DNA from: an uncultured Caulobacteraceae bacterium
Lineage (GTDB): Bacteria > Pseudomonadota > Alphaproteobacteria > Caulobacterales > TH1-2
NCBI GenBank assembly: GCA_937967425.1
Contig: CALBST010000451.1
Coordinates: 1-20,762, forward strand
Length of the DNA: 20,762 bases
Direction: 5' to 3'
The translations under genes were made by a program, and so were the position numbers. The stretch's first letter is position 1; every line of letters begins with the position of its first letter. This document shows, in pieces, positions 5,518 through 14,912 of this stretch. Below the pieces are notes generated by a model. It saw only the letters and a program-made list of their open reading frames with translations. It was not told the DNA's origin and ran no database searches.

Positions 5518-7797
5518 ATGGCCACCTACGCGCAAGTGTTCACGATCCGACGCCTTTGGATCATCCTCATCGCCAGCATGGTCGTCATGTTCGCGACCCT
5601 GCTCTATTTCGGGCGCGAGATTTATCACGCCGCCCCACCCATTCCTGAGGCCGTGCGCACACAAAGCGGCGAAACTCTCTTCACCCGCACGGACATCGAA
5701 CGGGGCCAAGCGGTGTGGCAGGCCATGGGCGGCATGCAGCAGGGCTCGATCTGGGGCCATGGCGGGTACTTGGCTCCAGATTGGAGCGCCGATTGGCTGC
5801 ACCGCGAAGCGCTCGCCTATCTCGACATCATCGCAAGCCGCGATGAAGGCGCACCCTTCGCACAATTGGATCAGCGCCAGCAGGAATACGCGCGCGTCAC
5901 GCTGCGCCTCGACATGCGCGCCAACACGTACGATCCGGCGACCGGCGCTCTCATTCTCGCAGATGATCGCGCCGCCGCGATCGCCGTGGTCGGCGATCAC
6001 TACCGCGATCTCTATCAGGCGCGAACCGAGGAAGCGCAGCACCTGCGCGAACAATACGCCTTTCCCATCAATACCCGGCTGAGCGACGCCGACGTCCACG
6101 CGCTTAACGCATTCTATTTCTGGACGGCGTGGGCGGCGACGACCAATCGTCCGAACGACGAGATCACCTACACCAGCAATTGGCCGCATGAACCGCTGGT
6201 CGGCAATACGCCGACGGCGCCGGTGTTCATGTGGTCGATCATCTCGATCTTTGTGCTGTTGGCCGGCATCGGCGCGCTCGTCTGGTACTACGCTAAGGAA
6301 TTCGACGTCTGGCGCGCCGACAGCGAACCGGAAGGCGGCTTCGCGAAACTCGACTTCATGGACGGCGTAGCGCTGACCCAATCGATGAAAGCCACCACCA
6401 AATATTTCTGGGTGGTGATCGCGCTTTTCGCTGCACAAGTGCTGCTAGGCATCGTCACCGCGCACTATCAGGTCGAAGGCCAAGGCCTTTACGGTCTGCC
6501 GTTCACCGAGACGCTTCCCTATGCCGTGACGCGCACCTGGCACACGCAATTGGCGGTGCTGTGGATCGCCACCGCTTGGCTTGCGACCGGGCTTTATGTT
6601 GCGCCGCTCATTTCCGGCCGCGAACCGAAATTCCAGACACTCGGGGTCAATTTCCTTTTCGTCAGTCTGCTCGTCATCGTTGTCGGCGCCTTCGCGGGCC
6701 AATGGGCGGCCGTGAACGGCTTCATCGACAACCTCACCACCAATTTCTGGTTCGGTCATCAAGGCTACGAATACACGGACATCGGCCGCTTTTGGCAGAT
6801 CTACCTGTTCATCGGTCTGCTGCTCTGGGTTTTCCTGGTGCTGCGCGCGCTTTGGCCGAAGCTCACCGAAAAGGGCGGCTCATCGCTGGTCTTTTTGGTT
6901 GCCGTCTCTGCGGTGTCGATCGGCTTGCTGTTCGGCGCCGGCCTCATGTGGGGCGAGAAAACGCACATCGCCATTATGGAATATTGGCGCTGGTGGGTGG
7001 TTCACCTCTGGGTCGAAGGCGTGTTTGAAGTGTTCGCCACCGCCATCGTTTCAGCTCTGCTGGTGCGGATGGGATTGGTGCGAGCTTCTGTCGCCACCAC
7101 CGCGGTGCTGCTGGCGACGATCATCTTTCTCGGTGGCGGTGTGCTGGGCACTTTCCATCACCTCTATTGGTCCGGCACGCCGATCGCGGTCTTGGCCTTG
7201 GGCGGTGTGTTCTCCGCGCTGGAAGTGGTTCCCCTCGCCGTCGTCGGCTTCGAGGCCTACAATCGTTCCAAGCTCGAGGGTCAGCAGGCCTGGGAGCACG
7301 TCTATCGCTGGCCGTTCCGATTCTTTGCGGCGGTGTTGGTTTGGAATCTCGTCGGCGCCGGCTTGTTCGGCTTCCTGATCAATCCGCCGATCGCGCTCTA
7401 TTACATGCAAGGTCTCAACACCACGGCCACGCACGGGCATGCCGCACTCTTTGGCGTCTATGGCATGTTGGGGCTCGGCCTCTTGCTTTATTGCCTGCGC
7501 GGCCTGACCGATCCGCACACTTGGAACGAGCGCCTGCTTTCGATCTCGTTCTGGTGTCTCAATATCGGCCTCTTCATGATGACGTTCCTGTCGCTGCTGC
7601 CGCAAGGCCTGTGGCAGACCTACGTCTCGTTCAACGATCACTATGCGGCGGCGCGATCTGCCGAACTGATGCATCATCCCATGATGGAGGCGCTGGTCTG
7701 GGCGCGTGTTCCCGGCGACATCGTATTCGCCATCGGCGTTGGCGCTTTTGCGCTGTTCTTCCTGCAAGCGTTCAAGAAAGCGCCGCGAACGCGCTGA
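5518..7797 (+). CDS. norZ: quinol-dependent nitric oxide reductase (qNOR)
   Basis: 759 residues, the usual length for single-subunit qNOR, with an N-terminal periplasmic domain fused to a 12-helix NorB core. It reduces 2 NO to N2O with quinol electrons. Metal ligands align with cNOR in spacing: His342 for haem b, His496 with Glu500 and Glu504 (HLWVEGVFE), His547-His548 (FHHLYW) for FeB, and His639/His641 (THGHAALFG) for haem b3 and b. The ATG has GGGAG upstream. No norC, norD or norQ is present, as expected for qNOR. Without denitrification genes nearby, a detoxification role is most likely. Confidence 0.96.
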   Translation: MATYAQVFTIRRLWIILIASMVVMFATLLYFGREIYHAAPPIPEAVRTQSGETLFTRTDIERGQAVWQAMGGMQQGSIWGHGGYLAPDWSADWLHREALAYLDIIASRDEGAPFAQLDQRQQEYARVTLRLDMRANTYDPATGALILADDRAAAIAVVGDHYRDLYQARTEEAQHLREQYAFPINTRLSDADVHALNAFYFWTAWAATTNRPNDEITYTSNWPHEPLVGNTPTAPVFMWSIISIFVLLAGIGALVWYYAKEFDVWRADSEPEGGFAKLDFMDGVALTQSMKATTKYFWVVIALFAAQVLLGIVTAHYQVEGQGLYGLPFTETLPYAVTRTWHTQLAVLWIATAWLATGLYVAPLISGREPKFQTLGVNFLFVSLLVIVVGAFAGQWAAVNGFIDNLTTNFWFGHQGYEYTDIGRFWQIYLFIGLLLWVFLVLRALWPKLTEKGGSSLVFLVAVSAVSIGLLFGAGLMWGEKTHIAIMEYWRWWVVHLWVEGVFEVFATAIVSALLVRMGLVRASVATTAVLLATIIFLGGGVLGTFHHLYWSGTPIAVLALGGVFSALEVVPLAVVGFEAYNRSKLEGQQAWEHVYRWPFRFFAAVLVWNLVGAGLFGFLINPPIALYYMQGLNTTATHGHAALFGVYGMLGLGLLLYCLRGLTDPHTWNERLLSISFWCLNIGLFMMTFLSLLPQGLWQTYVSFNDHYAAARSAELMHHPMMEALVWARVPGDIVFAIGVGAFALFFLQAFKKAPRTR

Positions 7798-7901
7798 CGC
7801 AGCGCGAAAACGCCGCGCCGCGCGCGTCAGGGGTCGCCAGCGCGTGGCCTTCGTGATCGTGAGGGGTTAAACTGCACTCTGGTCACTGAAGGAGAAGCAA
7901 G

Positions 7902-8801
7902 ATGGCGGATGCGCTGCCAACCTTTACGCCGCCCAAAAAGGTTCTGCTGGCGACGGATCTGAGCGCGCGCAGCGATCGGGCGCTCGACCGCGCGACCCAG
8001 TTGGCGCGGCAATGGGATGCAGGCCTCGTTGTCGTGCATGCTCTGGAAGATCAAGCGCTCGCGACCCGCTCGCCCTATTATGAGGATCTGCCGTCCTGGC
8101 GCCGTCCACCCGACCCGGCGATCGCGGTGGAGCAGCAAATTCGGCGCGATTTGCGCGAACCGGTTTCCGACCTCCGTATCGTCGTCGCCCAAGGCGAAGC
8201 CGCGCCGATGATTCTCCAGGTCGCGGAGCAGGAACGCTGCGATCTGATCGTCGTCGGCGCCGCGCGCGACCAGGGATTAGGCCGCGTCAATCTAGGACAG
8301 ACGGTGGAATATCTCATCCGCCGCGCGCCCACCTCTGTTCTCGTGGCAAAGACGCGACCGTCCGGGGCTTATCGGCACATCCTCGTCGGTACGGACTTCA
8401 CCGAGGAAGCGCGTTACGGCCTCTCGGTCGCGACCAAGCTCTTTCCGGACGCGATCTTCGCGGTGATGCACGCGTTCGATATGCCGTATCGATCGCTCAC
8501 GGGCGCCACGCAGCTCAGCCGTGATTTCTCCGCCATGGAGCAGGAAGAGATCAAGACCTTCGTGCGCGACACGGATATGCCGGAGAACGTGCGGGCGAGC
8601 ATCGTTACCTTGATCGAACACGGCCCTCCCGAAATGATGATCCACAAATATGTCGTCGAGCAGAATGCGGATCTGACTGTCATTGGCACAATCGGCCGCA
8701 ACATGCTCTTCCACCTCCTTATCGGCGGGCACGCGCCAAAGATCGTGCACGGCGTTTCGAGCGATGTGCTCGTGATCCGGTATCCCGCTTCGCAGAGCTG
8801 A
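7902..8801 (+). CDS. tandem-domain universal stress protein (UspA family)
   Basis: 299 residues with two Usp domains. Domain 1 begins KKVLLATDLSARSDRAL (~11) and ends SVLVAK; domain 2 begins YRHILVGTDFTEEARYGL (~157) and ends DVLVIR. The second domain has G-x2-G-x9-G (GTIGRNMLFHLLIG) but Gly where ATP-binding Usps have Ser/Thr; the first lacks a clear version of the motif. ATP binding is therefore uncertain. A strong GGAG precedes the ATG. It lies 104 bases after qNOR and 69 before mrpA, on the same strand. Usps near FNR-controlled respiratory genes are common, but I see no box in its own upstream gap. Confidence 0.9.
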   Translation: MADALPTFTPPKKVLLATDLSARSDRALDRATQLARQWDAGLVVVHALEDQALATRSPYYEDLPSWRRPPDPAIAVEQQIRRDLREPVSDLRIVVAQGEAAPMILQVAEQERCDLIVVGAARDQGLGRVNLGQTVEYLIRRAPTSVLVAKTRPSGAYRHILVGTDFTEEARYGLSVATKLFPDAIFAVMHAFDMPYRSLTGATQLSRDFSAMEQEEIKTFVRDTDMPENVRASIVTLIEHGPPEMMIHKYVVEQNADLTVIGTIGRNMLFHLLIGGHAPKIVHGVSSDVLVIRYPASQS

Positions 8802-8870
8802 AGGACAAATTGCGCCTTGCGCGCCATCCGGGGTTGAAGCACTCGCATCATCTCCGCACAATGACGAGTG

Positions 8871-11840
8871 ATGCCGGTGAGTTTTCTTCTGCTTTCGCTT
8901 ATTGCGTCGCCCTTTGCGGGCGCGCTTGTTGCTGCGTGGCTGCCGACCAATGCGCGCAACGCGGCGGCGACGCTCGCCTCGACGGTGACGCTCACCGCGC
9001 TCGTCTGTCTGGCGCTGCTTTATCCGGCGAGCGTCGATGGCGCGCGAACTGAACTCCCCTGGCTGCCCTCACTTGGCGTTGATCTGATCTTTCGGCTCGA
9101 CGGTTTGTCGTGGCTGTTTGCGCTTCTCGTCGTCGGCATCGGCGCACTGATCGTCTTATACGCGCGTTATTACATGTCGCCCGAGGACCCGGTGCCAAGG
9201 TTCTATTCGTTCCTGCTCGCGTTCATGGGCGCGATGCTCGGCATCGTCATGTCAGGCAATCTCATCCAGCTCGTCGTCTTCTGGGAAGTGACCAGCCTCT
9301 TTTCGTTCTTGCTGATTGGCTATTGGCATCAGAGCGTGAACGCACGCGAAGGCGCGCGCATGGCGCTGACGGCGACCGCGGGCGGGGGCTTATGTCTGCT
9401 GGTGGGCATGATCCTGCTGGGCCAGATCGCCGGCAGTTACGATCTCGACGTCGTGCTCGGCGCCGGTGATCATGTGCGCGCGCACGCGCTTTACCTGCCG
9501 ACGCTGTTGCTGATCCTCGTCGGCGCTTTCACCAAGAGCGCGCAGTTTCCATTTCATTTTTGGCTGCCGCACGCCATGGCCGCACCGACGCCGGTCAGCG
9601 CCTATCTCCACTCGGCGACCTTGGTCAAAGCCGGCATCTTCCTGCTCATCCTGTTGTGGCCCGTCATGTCCGGCACCGACGCCTGGTACGCCATCGTCGG
9701 CACTGCGGGCATGGCCACATTGCTGATCGGCGCCTTTGCCGCGATCTATCAGCACGACCTGAAGGGGCTGCTCGCTTATTCCACCATCAGCCACCTTGGG
9801 CTGATCACGCTTCTCTTGGGCCTGGGCAGCCCGCTCGCCGCGGTCGCCGCCATCTTTCACACAGTCAATCACGCCACCTTCAAAGCGTCGTTGTTCATGG
9901 CCGCCGGCATCATCGATCACGAAACCGGCACGCGCGATATGCGCAAGCTCAGCGGTCTCTTTCGCTTCATGCCGATCACGGCGACACTTGCCATGGTGGC
10001 CGCCGCCGCCATGGCGGGCGTGCCGCTTCTGAACGGCTTTCTTTCCAAGGAGATGTTTCTCGCCGAAGCCATCGCCCAGAGTTCAGGGACGCACTTCAAT
10101 TATGCGCTGCCCGTGCTCGCGACATTGGCGAGCGCCTTCGCGGTGCTCTATTCGCTCCGTTTCATCCACACCACCTTCTTTGGACCGGCGCCGACCGAAT
10201 GTCCGCGCACGCCCGCGGAACCGCCGCATTGGATGCGGTTTCCGATCGAGGTGCTCGTCCTCATTTGTTTGCTCGTGGGCATCATCCCCGGTCTGACGAT
10301 CGCCCCCCTGCTCGCAGCGGCCGTCGAGGCCGTGCTCGGCGACCAAACGCCTGCTTACAGTTTGCGCATCTGGCACGGCTTTAATCCGGCGCTGCTGCTC
10401 AGCCTCATTGCTTTGGTCGCAGGCACGGCGCTCTATGCTGTCTTTGGCAAGCGCATCAACGCCAATCCCCGCGGCGCGCCGCCGTTTCTGCATCGCTTCC
10501 AAGCGCGCCGCCTCTTCGATGGCGCAATGAACGGCCTGACCATGGCGGCGCGTGGTGTTGAGGCCATGCTCAGCACCCGCGCGCTGCAGCCGCAATTGCG
10601 CTTGCTCGTGATCATCCCTCTCATCGTCGGGCTTGCGATCGCTGTCTCTGCGGGCGGGTTTACGCTCGCCCCGGCGTTGCAGCCGATCGATCCGGTGTTT
10701 GCTCTGATGTGGCTCGTGGGCGCGGCGTGTGCGATCGGCGCGGCGTATCAGGCAAAATATCACCGCTATGTCGCGCTGGTTCTGATGGGCGGCGCGGGCT
10801 TGGTCAGCTGCCTCACGTTCGTTTGGCTTTCCGCCCCCGATCTGGCGCTGACGCAATTGCTGGTCGAGATCGTCACCACGGTGCTGCTTTTGCTTGGCCT
10901 TCGCTGGCTGCCGATCCGCCGGGAGGAACTGCGCGCGTTTTCGCCGGCGTCGCGCGTGCGCATGCGGCTGCGCCGCGGACTTGACCTCCTGGTGGCGGTG
11001 CTCGCGGGCGTCTCGGTTTGCCTGCTGACAATTGCGGTCATGACCCGTCCGGCGCCGAACCCGCTCTCGGACTTCTTCCTCGAGAACGCCTACAGCCAGG
11101 CGGGCGGACGGAACGTGATCAATGTCATTCTTGTCGACTTCCGCGCGTTCGATACGCTGGGCGAAATCAGCGTGCTCGCCGTAGTGGCGCTCACGGTCTT
11201 TGCGCTGCTGCGCCGCTTCCGGCCCGCACAAGAAGCCATACTGCCGCCAACGCAGCAGCAGCGGCAGGCCGCGTTCGACGAGCGCCACGCTGAGCGCGAC
11301 ACCGGCCAGACGCTGCGCGAATACATGATGGCGCCGCGCGTTTTGATGCAATGGTTCTTCCCGGTCATCGCCGTGTTCGCGCTGTTCTTGTTTGTGCGCG
11401 GCCACGATCTGCCAGGCGGAGGCTTTGCCGCCGGTGTCGCGATGTCGGTCGCGTTCATTCTCCAGTACATGGCCTCAGGCACGCGCAAGACTGAAGCGCG
11501 TTTGCGCGTTCAGCCCGTCAACTGGATTGGCATTGGCCTGCTGATTGCAGTGACAACCGGCGCCGGCGCCTGGGCGTTCGGCTATCCGTTTCTCACATCG
11601 CACTTTCAATATCTCGACCTGCCTCTGCTCGGACGCATCCCTGCGGCGACCGCGATGTTGTTTGATCTCGGCGTCTTCGTCCTCGTCGTCGGCGCCACCG
11701 TCTTGATGCTGATTGCCTTGGCGCACCAGTCGGTCCGTCCACCGCGTATCGTGGCGCCCGCGCCGGAAACGGCGGAAGCGGACGCACAGCCCGCGCCCGA
11801 ACCCGTCGATGAGACACCGCGGACGGAGGGCGCGAACTGA
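8871..11840 (+). CDS. mrpA: Mrp Na+/H+ antiporter subunit A fused to B
   Basis: 989 residues. The N-terminal two thirds is the NuoL-like proton channel: FWEVTSLFSFLL (Glu139), AFTKSAQFPFHFWLPHA (Lys222) and SATLVKAGIFLL (Lys253) are the key charged residues of this fold. The MrpA C-terminal domain follows (~600-770). From about 820, EYMMAPRVLMQWFFPVIAVF… is an MrpB domain (RGHDLPGGGFAAG), so A and B are fused, as in PhaAB-type alphaproteobacterial systems. A Pro/Glu-rich tail ends the protein. A GTG (8868) immediately precedes the chosen ATG; the ribosome-binding site is weak for both. The last base of its stop is the first base of mrpC. Confidence 0.95.
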   Translation: MPVSFLLLSLIASPFAGALVAAWLPTNARNAAATLASTVTLTALVCLALLYPASVDGARTELPWLPSLGVDLIFRLDGLSWLFALLVVGIGALIVLYARYYMSPEDPVPRFYSFLLAFMGAMLGIVMSGNLIQLVVFWEVTSLFSFLLIGYWHQSVNAREGARMALTATAGGGLCLLVGMILLGQIAGSYDLDVVLGAGDHVRAHALYLPTLLLILVGAFTKSAQFPFHFWLPHAMAAPTPVSAYLHSATLVKAGIFLLILLWPVMSGTDAWYAIVGTAGMATLLIGAFAAIYQHDLKGLLAYSTISHLGLITLLLGLGSPLAAVAAIFHTVNHATFKASLFMAAGIIDHETGTRDMRKLSGLFRFMPITATLAMVAAAAMAGVPLLNGFLSKEMFLAEAIAQSSGTHFNYALPVLATLASAFAVLYSLRFIHTTFFGPAPTECPRTPAEPPHWMRFPIEVLVLICLLVGIIPGLTIAPLLAAAVEAVLGDQTPAYSLRIWHGFNPALLLSLIALVAGTALYAVFGKRINANPRGAPPFLHRFQARRLFDGAMNGLTMAARGVEAMLSTRALQPQLRLLVIIPLIVGLAIAVSAGGFTLAPALQPIDPVFALMWLVGAACAIGAAYQAKYHRYVALVLMGGAGLVSCLTFVWLSAPDLALTQLLVEIVTTVLLLLGLRWLPIRREELRAFSPASRVRMRLRRGLDLLVAVLAGVSVCLLTIAVMTRPAPNPLSDFFLENAYSQAGGRNVINVILVDFRAFDTLGEISVLAVVALTVFALLRRFRPAQEAILPPTQQQRQAAFDERHAERDTGQTLREYMMAPRVLMQWFFPVIAVFALFLFVRGHDLPGGGFAAGVAMSVAFILQYMASGTRKTEARLRVQPVNWIGIGLLIAVTTGAGAWAFGYPFLTSHFQYLDLPLLGRIPAATAMLFDLGVFVLVVGATVLMLIALAHQSVRPPRIVAPAPETAEADAQPAPEPVDETPRTEGAN

Positions 11841-12181
11841 TGGAGATCGTGCTTGCACTCGCCATCGGCGTCTTGATTGCTTCAGGGGTGTGGCTGCTCT
11901 TCAGACCGCGCACCTTCCAGGTCGTGATCGGCCTTTCGCTGATCAGTTATGGGGTCAACCTCTTCATTTTCTCCGTTGGCGGCGTGCGCATCGGCGCTCC
12001 GCCGGTGCTCGATGCGGCGGCGCCAAACATCGACGCTTACACCGACCCTGTGCCACAAGCCCTGGTGCTGACCGCCATTGTCATCAACTTCGCCATGACG
12101 GCGCTCTTTCTCGTCGTTCTGCTGGCGTCGCGGGGATTGACCGGCACTGACCATGTCGACGGCCAGGAGCCCGAGCAATGA
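11840..12181 (+). CDS. mrpC: Mrp antiporter subunit C
   Basis: 113 residues, three membrane helices, homologous to NuoK of complex I. Recognisable stretches are GVWLLFRPRTFQVVIGLSLISYGVNLFIF and DPVPQALVLTAIVINFAMTAL, the conserved MrpC/NuoK core. It forms part of the membrane complex joining the A and D channels. Its ATG shares one base with the mrpA stop and its own stop overlaps mrpD by four bases, so translation is probably coupled. The tail after the last helix (TGTDHVDGQEPEQ) is polar. Confidence 0.95.
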   Translation: MEIVLALAIGVLIASGVWLLFRPRTFQVVIGLSLISYGVNLFIFSVGGVRIGAPPVLDAAAPNIDAYTDPVPQALVLTAIVINFAMTALFLVVLLASRGLTGTDHVDGQEPEQ

Positions 12182-13785
12182 ACGGGCTCGCGGATCATCT
12201 TATCATCGCGCCCATCGTGCTGCCGCTGGTTGTGGCCGCGCTCATCATGATGATCGAACAGCGCCCCCTGCGTATGGCGCTTGCCCTGGCGACCTGTGTG
12301 GCGCTCGTGCTGATCTCTACCACCCTGCTGATCTCTGTCGCGGGGCCTGGCGCCGAGGCGCGCGCTTATGAGCTCGGCGATTGGCCGGCGCCCTTCGGCA
12401 TCGTGCTCGTGCTGGACAAGCTTTCAGCGATGATGGTGGTCCTGGCGAGCGTGCTGGCGCTGGCGGCGTTTGTCTTCTCACTAGCGCGCTGGGATCGCGC
12501 CGGCCCGCGCTTTCACGCCCTCTTTCTGCTGCTGCTCACGGGGCTCAACGGCGCCTTCCTTACCGGCGACCTTTTCAATCTCTTCGTGTTCTTCGAAGTG
12601 TTGTTGGCCGCCTCGTACGGGCTGGTGCTGCACGGATCTGGCACGCCGCGTGTGAAGGCCGGCCTTCACTATATCGCCATCAATCTTGGCGCTTCGTCGC
12701 TCTTTCTGATCGGCGTCGCCGTCATCTACGGCATCACCGGCACGCTCAACATGGCCGATCTGGCCGCCCGGATTCCCAACATTTACGGTCCACAACGGGC
12801 TTTGTTCGAGATGGGGTGCGCCATTCTTGGCGTTGCCTTCCTTGTCAAGGCGGGCGCCTGGCCGCTGGGCTTCTGGCTTACCCCTACCTATTCGGCGTCG
12901 AGCGCGCCGGCGGCGGCGCTGCTTGCGATCATGACCAAGGTCGGAATCTACGCCACGTTGCGCGCGACCTTTCTCTATTTCGGTCCCGACGCCGGCGGCG
13001 TTGAACTTTTCAGCAGCCCGCTGCTGTTGGTCGGCGGCGCGTTCACGATTGGTATGAGCGCGATCGGCATGCTGGCAGCGCGCACGTTCTCGCGGATCGC
13101 GGGTTGCTCAATTCTCATCTCCTCGGGCGCGGTTCTCGCCATCATCGGCGCCGGCGGCGAGCGGGCGCTCTCTGGGGCGCTCTATTACATGTTTAGCTCG
13201 ACCTTCGCGGCGGCGGCCTTCTTCCTTTTGATCGAATTGCTCAATCGTGCGCGCGGCACGACCGCGCCTGCGCTGCCGCCGCCCGTCTTCGAGGATGAAT
13301 ATCGTGATCCCTATGAAGACGGGCCGCCCAGTGACGAAGTGGGCATCATCATTCCGGTGGCCGTCGCGCTCTTAAGCGGCGGCTTCATCCTCTGCGCGCT
13401 GTTGCTTGCCGGGCTGCCGCCACTCTCCGGCTTCGTCGGCAAACTCGCCATGATGATGGGCCTTGCAGATCACGCCACGCCTTCCGATTGGGTGCTGATC
13501 GGACTCATTATGGTCTCAAGCCTCGCCGCCATCATCGCGCTTGTGCGCATTGGCATCGAGACCATCTGGGACGCCAAGGACAGCATCGTGCCGCGCGTGC
13601 GCGGCGTTGAGTTTGCCGCGATCAGCGGACTTCTCCTCATCTCCGTGGTGATGACCACCCATGGTGCGGCGGTGCTTCAATACACGGATGCGACCGTGGA
13701 CTGGCTGCACCGCCCGCAAGCTTATGTCGAGGCGGTGTTGGGCGCGTCTGACGAAACGGCGCCGCCCGGCGAGGCGGTCCCATGA
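12178..13785 (+). CDS. mrpD: Mrp antiporter subunit D
   Basis: 535 residues, the second NuoL/M/N-like ion channel of the complex. Glu140 (LFVFFEVLLAASYG), Lys224 (AFLVKAGAWPLGFWL) and Lys254 (IMTKVGIY) match residues shown to be needed for antiport in Bacillus MrpD. About 14 helices are expected. A charged loop near residues 365-390 (EDEYRDPYEDGPPSDEVG) interrupts the late helices, a common MrpD feature. Start and stop both overlap neighbours by ATGA. Confidence 0.96.
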   Translation: MNGLADHLIIAPIVLPLVVAALIMMIEQRPLRMALALATCVALVLISTTLLISVAGPGAEARAYELGDWPAPFGIVLVLDKLSAMMVVLASVLALAAFVFSLARWDRAGPRFHALFLLLLTGLNGAFLTGDLFNLFVFFEVLLAASYGLVLHGSGTPRVKAGLHYIAINLGASSLFLIGVAVIYGITGTLNMADLAARIPNIYGPQRALFEMGCAILGVAFLVKAGAWPLGFWLTPTYSASSAPAAALLAIMTKVGIYATLRATFLYFGPDAGGVELFSSPLLLVGGAFTIGMSAIGMLAARTFSRIAGCSILISSGAVLAIIGAGGERALSGALYYMFSSTFAAAAFFLLIELLNRARGTTAPALPPPVFEDEYRDPYEDGPPSDEVGIIIPVAVALLSGGFILCALLLAGLPPLSGFVGKLAMMMGLADHATPSDWVLIGLIMVSSLAAIIALVRIGIETIWDAKDSIVPRVRGVEFAAISGLLLISVVMTTHGAAVLQYTDATVDWLHRPQAYVEAVLGASDETAPPGEAVP

Positions 13786-14270
13786 GCCGTGTGCTTCCTT
13801 ATCCCGGCCTCTCCTTGGCCTTGGCGGCGATGTGGGCGCTGCTGCACAATTCACTTTCGCCCGCGACTTTGGTGGGCGCGCTGCTGGTGGGATTGCTGGC
13901 CCCCTTCGCACTGGCGCGGCTCAAGGCGCCGCGCGTACGCATTCACAGCATTCGCGCGCTCTTCAAACTCGCCGGCATCGTGATCCACGACATCATCCGT
14001 TCAAACTTCGCGGTCGCCTCAACCATCCTGAGCGGCGCGAAACGGAAACGCACGTCCGGCTTCGTCGCGATTCCGCTTCAGCTCACCAACCAATATGGCC
14101 TGGCTCTGCTTGCGGTGATCATCACCAGCACGCCTGGGACGCTCTGGGCGCAGCACGACATCGGCCCCAACCGGCTTCTCCTGCACGTCTTCGATCTGAT
14201 CGAAGAGCGTGAATGGGTGGATCTGGTGAAACGGCGCTATGAACCTCTCTTGCTGGAGATATTCGAATGA
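13782..14270 (+). CDS. mrpE: Mrp antiporter subunit E
   Basis: 162 residues with two N-terminal membrane helices and a soluble C-terminal domain. The family motif ITSTPGTLW (~114-122) is present, followed by LLLHVFDL. MrpE is needed for assembly or activity of the full complex rather than for ion conduction itself. The ATG overlaps the mrpD stop and the stop overlaps mrpF, both by four bases. Confidence 0.94.
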   Translation: MSRVLPYPGLSLALAAMWALLHNSLSPATLVGALLVGLLAPFALARLKAPRVRIHSIRALFKLAGIVIHDIIRSNFAVASTILSGAKRKRTSGFVAIPLQLTNQYGLALLAVIITSTPGTLWAQHDIGPNRLLLHVFDLIEEREWVDLVKRRYEPLLLEIFE

Positions 14271-14548
14271 GCGGCCTGATTCTGGGTTATGCGCTGCTTG
14301 CAGCCCAAATCATGCTGGGGCTGGCGATGGCGCTTGCGGTCTGGCGTATCGTTCGCGGGCCCCGCGCGCAGGACCGCGTGCTCGGCTTGGACACGCTTTA
14401 CGTCAATGCGCTGCTGATGATGGTGACCTTCGGCATCCGCACCGGCAGCACGCTCTACTTCGAGGCGGCATTGGTGATCGGTCTCTTGGGCTTTGCTTCG
14501 ACCGTTGCGTTCGCGAAGTTCCTGATGCGCGGCGAGGTGATCGAATGA
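14267..14548 (+). CDS. mrpF: Mrp antiporter subunit F
   Basis: 93 residues and three membrane helices. The conserved loop RGPRAQDRVLGLDTL (30-44) identifies it as MrpF/MnhF. Some MrpF-type proteins were linked to cholate or Na+ efflux, but in this seven-domain set it is a structural part of the antiporter. It is joined to mrpE and mrpG by 4-base ATGA overlaps. Confidence 0.94.
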   Translation: MSGLILGYALLAAQIMLGLAMALAVWRIVRGPRAQDRVLGLDTLYVNALLMMVTFGIRTGSTLYFEAALVIGLLGFASTVAFAKFLMRGEVIE

Positions 14549-14889
14549 CAATCGGGCCCGAGTTGCCGCTTTGGGCGGCGCTGATCACGAGCGCGCTCCT
14601 CCTCGCCGGGGCGGCCTTCACGCTGATCGGCGCCATTGGCCTCGTGCGCCTGAAGGTCTTCTACGACCGCGTTCATGCGCCGACCTTAGGGGCCACCTTA
14701 GGCGCGGCGCTCATCCTCATCGCATCCATGCTCACGTTCAGCGTGCTGCAATCGCGCTTTGTCGGCCACGAAATACTGCTTGGACTTTTTATGCTGCTGA
14801 CGACGCCGGTCACGTTCATCCTGCTGGTCCGCGCGGCGCTTTACCGCGACCGCGCCGAGTCCAATCAGAACGTGCCGCCCATGGACTGA
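14545..14889 (+). CDS. mrpG: Mrp antiporter subunit G
   Basis: 114 residues from the ATG overlapping the mrpF stop; the frame is open further upstream but only as an artefact of overlap. Three helices are predicted. The signature GAIGLVRLKVFYDRVHAPTLGATLG matches MrpG. It ends the operon, and the next gene (14913) is convergent, 23 bases away, with no clear terminator hairpin between. Confidence 0.94.
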   Translation: MTIGPELPLWAALITSALLLAGAAFTLIGAIGLVRLKVFYDRVHAPTLGATLGAALILIASMLTFSVLQSRFVGHEILLGLFMLLTTPVTFILLVRAALYRDRAESNQNVPPMD

Positions 14890-14912
14890 CGCGCGCTTGA
14901 AATGAGCGCAAT

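Noticed and set aside
7798..7833. TGACGC … GCGTCA inverted repeat after qNOR as a terminator
   Set aside because: The stem is imperfect and there is no T-run; not enough to call a terminator.
10083..11405. 440-codon minus-strand frame inside mrpA
   Set aside because: Extremely charged Arg/Gln/His composition typical of an antisense frame of a membrane protein gene; mrpA homology covers the region.
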